This document shows positions 60,839 through 64,000 of a stretch of DNA of 64,000 nucleotides, piece by piece (the first letter of the stretch is position 1; each line of letters opens with the position of its first letter). A model generated the notes under the pieces. It was not told the DNA's origin. It did not search any database and saw nothing but the letters and a program-made list of their open reading frames with translations. The stretch comes from Alteromonas sp. CI.11.F.A3 (GTDB lineage: Bacteria; Pseudomonadota; Gammaproteobacteria; Enterobacterales; Alteromonadaceae): assembly GCF_032925565.1 (NCBI RefSeq), contig NZ_CP136708.1, forward strand, positions 2,418,001 to 2,482,000, given 5' to 3'. A program made the position numbers and the translations under genes.

Positions 60839-62318
60839 AATGGGAGGTTAGCACTGGCAGAATTTTAGACACTTTATCCAAGGTTTCTTTGTACTCGTCA
60901 TTAGCCACTGAATCTAAAACAATACCACCACCAGCCCAGCAATGCAGCTGGTTATTCTCCCCAAGCAGCGTTCGAATACAAATACTTGAGTCCATATCTT
61001 CACGAAAGCCCATATAAAAAATACTGCCGCAATAGATATTTCGTCTATGCACTTCAAGTTCGTCGATAATCTCCATCGCCCTAATTTTAGGTGCACCTGT
61101 AATAGAACCGCCAGGGAACGAGGAGGCAAGTAAATCTAATGGGGTCGCGTCGTCGTTAAGTTCGCCAACAACAGTGCTCACTAAGTGGTGTACTGCTTCA
61201 TAGCTCTCTAGCGCAAATAACTCAGGCACTTTCACTGAATGGGGCTTACAGTGCTTTGAAAGATCATTTCGCAGTAAATCGACAATCATAAGGTTTTCGG
61301 CACGATCTTTTGAAGCAGTCAGCAAAGACTGAGCGCTTCGCGCATCTTCTGCTTCATCACTGAACCGTGGGCGCGTGCCTTTAATCGGTTTAGTTTCCAC
61401 CACGCCCTGCTTCACGCTAATAAAGCGTTCGGGGGATATACTTAAAATAGTGCTGTTTTTTAATTGAATGAATGCGGAAAAGGGCGCTTGGTTGCTTTCA
61501 CGCAGAGCGCGATAGGCTTGCCAGCAGTCGCCAGTGTATGTAGCTGAGAATCGCTGCGCCATGTTAACTTGATAACAATCGCCGGCTTTTAAATAGTCAT
61601 GAATGCGTTCAATACAGTCAATGTAGGCTTCTTTAGTTAGGTTAGACTTCCATTCACTGGTTAATGAAAATGACGTTTTGGTATCATCTTCACCTTGTAC
61701 TTTCTCATCATTGATAGAGGTTAAACAGGCCTGATTGGTATCATCAGCACCATCTGTAAAATCAGTATCAGAACTGGGCTGTGTAATAAAGTCAGGTGGG
61801 GTAGTTTCACCTTTTGCCGAACAAAAATATAGGGTGCCTGTTACCGTATCCTCAATTAACGAAGACAGGTATAGCCCTACGGAAAAATCGGGGGTGGTAT
61901 AAGTTTGCGCCGCTTTCGCCGGAAGCTTTTCGTAATACCGCCCCGCATCGTAGCCTGCAAAACCGGCTACACCTACTATAAAAGGGAGTTGGTTTGCTAA
62001 CGATTGACTAGGTTCATCTACCTCAAGGTTGGCCACAGAGCCATGAAGGTAGTGTGTTACGGCTTCAAAAGGTAGAAGGTCGGTTGCAAATGCCTCATCA
62101 CCAGCTAACTGCACTAAAGCCGCTTCGCCATGTTTGGCCGTTACGGTAGCGCTCGGTTCCCATACCATCACATTGTAGCGACCATTGCTTTTTGTCGAGC
62201 CACAAGTATCAAGCAAAATGGCTCCCGTGCGGTGGGCTACCCGCTCAAAAATATCTACAAGACAAAGGGAAGGCGATGTGCTGATTGGCGTAATGGTAAT
62301 TAGCGATGTTGCGGGCAT
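60813..62318 (-). CDS. pabB: Aminodeoxychorismate synthase component I
   Basis: A 501-aa chorismate-binding enzyme. The C-terminal domain has the signature KPIKGTRPR (PIKGT with the catalytic Lys of PabB, instead of PIAGT of anthranilate synthase), RAENLMIVDLLRNDLS, SFPGGSITGAPKIRAMEII and YCGSIFYMGF. The N-terminal half contains a ~40-residue Asp/Thr-rich insertion (about 180-225) that is unusual. With PabA it makes 4-amino-4-deoxychorismate for folate synthesis. The NUDIX gene overlaps its 3' end. Confidence 0.92.
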   Translation of the reverse strand: MPATSLITITPISTSPSLCLVDIFERVAHRTGAILLDTCGSTKSNGRYNVMVWEPSATVTAKHGEAALVQLAGDEAFATDLLPFEAVTHYLHGSVANLEVDEPSQSLANQLPFIVGVAGFAGYDAGRYYEKLPAKAAQTYTTPDFSVGLYLSSLIEDTVTGTLYFCSAKGETTPPDFITQPSSDTDFTDGADDTNQACLTSINDEKVQGEDDTKTSFSLTSEWKSNLTKEAYIDCIERIHDYLKAGDCYQVNMAQRFSATYTGDCWQAYRALRESNQAPFSAFIQLKNSTILSISPERFISVKQGVVETKPIKGTRPRFSDEAEDARSAQSLLTASKDRAENLMIVDLLRNDLSKHCKPHSVKVPELFALESYEAVHHLVSTVVGELNDDATPLDLLASSFPGGSITGAPKIRAMEIIDELEVHRRNIYCGSIFYMGFREDMDSSICIRTLLGENNQLHCWAGGGIVLDSVANDEYKETLDKVSKILPVLTSHFGAGREQS

Positions 62319-62581
62319 TAAAAACTAACTCTATACATCAGGTTAAGAAGAATGTTGTTGGCACTGAAGCAGCGTTAATTGGCAACTGAACGGTTAATTT
62401 AACAGTATTTGAACGGTATCAATCAGATAACGTTAGCTAAGCGCGTTAAATTTAACAGCACAAGTTTGTTTTATCGCAAAGCTTCACCCATATTTTACAT
62501 GGTACGGTGCTAACAGATGCGCTAGTATACGCTTTTTTAGCAGGCTAAGACCACGAAAGCAAAATAAAAAAAGAGGATGTC

Positions 62582-64000
62582 ATGACCGTTATCCGCCAAC
62601 AGGACTTCATTGATAGCATTGAAGATTCCCTACAGTTTATCTCTTACTATCACCCGCTCGACTACGTTAAAGCCGTAGAAGCAGCGTACAACCGAGAAGA
62701 AAGCCAAGCAGCTAAAGATGCGATGGCACAAATCCTTATTAACTCTAGAATGTCAGCTGAAGGGAAACGTCCTTTGTGTCAAGACACCGGTATTGTGACC
62801 TGCTTTGTAAAAGTAGGCATGGGTGTGACTTGGGATAAAACCGACATGACCGTTCAACAGATGGTTGATGAAGGCACTCGCCGCGCTTATCTAAATCCAG
62901 ATAACCCATTACGCGCATCTATCGTTGCCGACCCCGCAGGCGCACGAACCAACACCAAAGACAACACACCGTCAGTTGTGCACATTGATATGGTGCCCGG
63001 TGAAAAAGTTGAAGTAATGATTGCGGCGAAAGGCGGCGGCTCAGAAAACAAATCTAAAATGGTAATGTTAAACCCCAGCGATAATATTGCTGATTGGGTA
63101 GTTAAAACGTTACCAACGATGGGGGCGGGCTGGTGTCCACCTGGAATGCTAGGTATAGGTATTGGCGGTACAGCGGAAAAAGCAGCTGTACTTGCGAAAG
63201 AAAGCCTAATGGATCCGGTTGATATCCAAGAGCTTATTGCTCGCGGCCCAGAGACCACAGATGAAAAGCTACGTGTTGAAATTTTCGAACGCGTGAATCA
63301 GTTGGGTATTGGTGCACAAGGCCTAGGTGGATTAACTACCGTAGTAGACGTTAAAATTATGTCTTTGCCTACCCATGCGGCATCTAAGCCAGTGGCGATG
63401 ATCCCTAACTGTGCAGCAACCCGACATGCACATTTTCATTTAGATGGCTCAGGTCCAGCTGAACTTACGCCACCTAAATTAGAAGATTGGCCTGAGGTAA
63501 CGTGGGAAGTGAGTGAAAACACCCGTCGCGTTAACCTTAATGATGTTACCAAAGAAGACATTCAAGACTGGAAAGTGGGCGAAACCGTACTCCTTTCTGG
63601 AAAAATGTTGACTGGCCGTGATGCGGCGCACAAGCGTATTCAAACTATGCTTGATAACGGTGAAGGATTACCAGAAGGCGTAGATTTAACCAATCGCTTT
63701 ATTTATTACGTAGGCCCTGTTGATGCAGTTGGCGACGAAGTAGTAGGCCCAGCCGGTCCAACGACTGCCACTCGTATGGATAAATTCACTGACATGATGT
63801 TAGAGAAAACTGGCCTAATTGGTATGATTGGCAAAGCAGAGCGTGGGCCTGCAACGGTTAAATCTATTGCAAAGCATCAGTCAGTTTATTTAATGGCCGT
63901 AGGTGGTGCAGCGTACTTGGTTTCTAAAGCTATCAAGAAGTCACGGGTAGTAGCGTTTGAAGATTTAGGTATGGAAGCCATTTACGAATTTGACGTAGAA
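62582..64000 (+). CDS. Class I fumarate hydratase, 3'-truncated by window edge
   Basis: The ATG at 62582 follows AGGA, and the frame is open for all 473 codons to the window end; the family is ~505 aa. Cys ligands of the [4Fe-4S] cluster are visible in RPLCQDTG and MIPNCAATRHAHF. GAGWCPPGMLGIGIGGTAEKA and the C-terminal domain GKMLTGRDAAHKR and YYVGPVDAVGDEVVGPAGPTTATRMD complete the FumA/FumB-type single chain. It converts fumarate to L-malate in the TCA cycle. The third Cys ligand was not located with certainty. Confidence 0.93.
   Translation, partial: MTVIRQQDFIDSIEDSLQFISYYHPLDYVKAVEAAYNREESQAAKDAMAQILINSRMSAEGKRPLCQDTGIVTCFVKVGMGVTWDKTDMTVQQMVDEGTRRAYLNPDNPLRASIVADPAGARTNTKDNTPSVVHIDMVPGEKVEVMIAAKGGGSENKSKMVMLNPSDNIADWVVKTLPTMGAGWCPPGMLGIGIGGTAEKAAVLAKESLMDPVDIQELIARGPETTDEKLRVEIFERVNQLGIGAQGLGGLTTVVDVKIMSLPTHAASKPVAMIPNCAATRHAHFHLDGSGPAELTPPKLEDWPEVTWEVSENTRRVNLNDVTKEDIQDWKVGETVLLSGKMLTGRDAAHKRIQTMLDNGEGLPEGVDLTNRFIYYVGPVDAVGDEVVGPAGPTTATRMDKFTDMMLEKTGLIGMIGKAERGPATVKSIAKHQSVYLMAVGGAAYLVSKAIKKSRVVAFEDLGMEAIYEFDVE

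Overview
The window is chromosomal DNA of a marine gammaproteobacterium, most likely Alteromonas or a close relative in the Alteromonadaceae. This is inferred from the gene repertoire and order: a yejK/yejL/yejM cluster, SohB, PsrA-type TetR, NIF3-CmoM, a branched-chain amino-acid catabolism pair behind a LiuR-like box, CysB, SdaA, PabB-NUDIX and class I fumarase. Base composition is moderate (low-to-mid 40s % GC by eye). No rRNA, tRNA, CRISPR or prophage was seen.

Layout. 1-9.4 kb: secreted/envelope hydrolases (a VolA/Pla-1 lipase open at the left edge, an Ntn-type acylase lipoprotein, SohB protease, a serine hydrolase), a TetR regulator and one internally deleted hydrolase pseudogene. 9.5-19.7 kb: housekeeping and metabolism (NIF3, CmoM, LdhA, glutathione peroxidase, a REC-TPR regulator, valine catabolism genes, RlmA, GmhB). 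19.9-36.5 kb: envelope and signalling genes (YejM/YejL/YejK, M23 and M61 peptidases, PilZ, a LytS/LytTR two-component pair, PfkA, a second REC-TPR regulator, TrhO, EF-hand protein, RluF). 51.8-64 kb: DEAD-box helicase, 3-oxoacid CoA-transferase with a divergent LysR gene, a histidine kinase, CysB, SdaA, CoA-type NUDIX, PabB and a class I fumarase open at the right edge.

The accessory region is about 37.7-51.5 kb. About 20 short genes, almost all hypothetical and all on the minus strand, are separated by imperfect palindromes of about 70-130 bp with the 7-bp ends of integron attC sites (YYYAAC ... GTTRRR). In ten cassettes the stop codon lies inside the attC core. This is an integron gene-cassette array. 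No integrase gene is visible on either side within the window, so as seen here it is a cluster of attC sites lacking an integrase. The array lies between rluF (+) and a DEAD-box helicase gene (-). Cassettes include two GNAT acetyltransferases, a VOC protein, an ABM-type monooxygenase, a DUF2314 protein, an M23-like peptidase, a DUF4304-like protein, a superinfection-immunity-like membrane protein and several small membrane proteins. Several are broken by homopolymer frameshifts, a nonsense codon or an internal deletion.

An IS110-family element of the IS1111 type (46302-47933) sits exactly in the core of one attC. Removing it rejoins a normal attC end. Its transposase has all expected catalytic motifs but an in-frame TAA at codon 189. 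A 12-bp inverted repeat can pair with its ribosome-binding site and start codon. Its ~340-bp non-coding right end is where IS1111 elements encode a guide (seek/bridge) RNA. This attC-targeting element and the cassettes around it are the most interesting part of the window.
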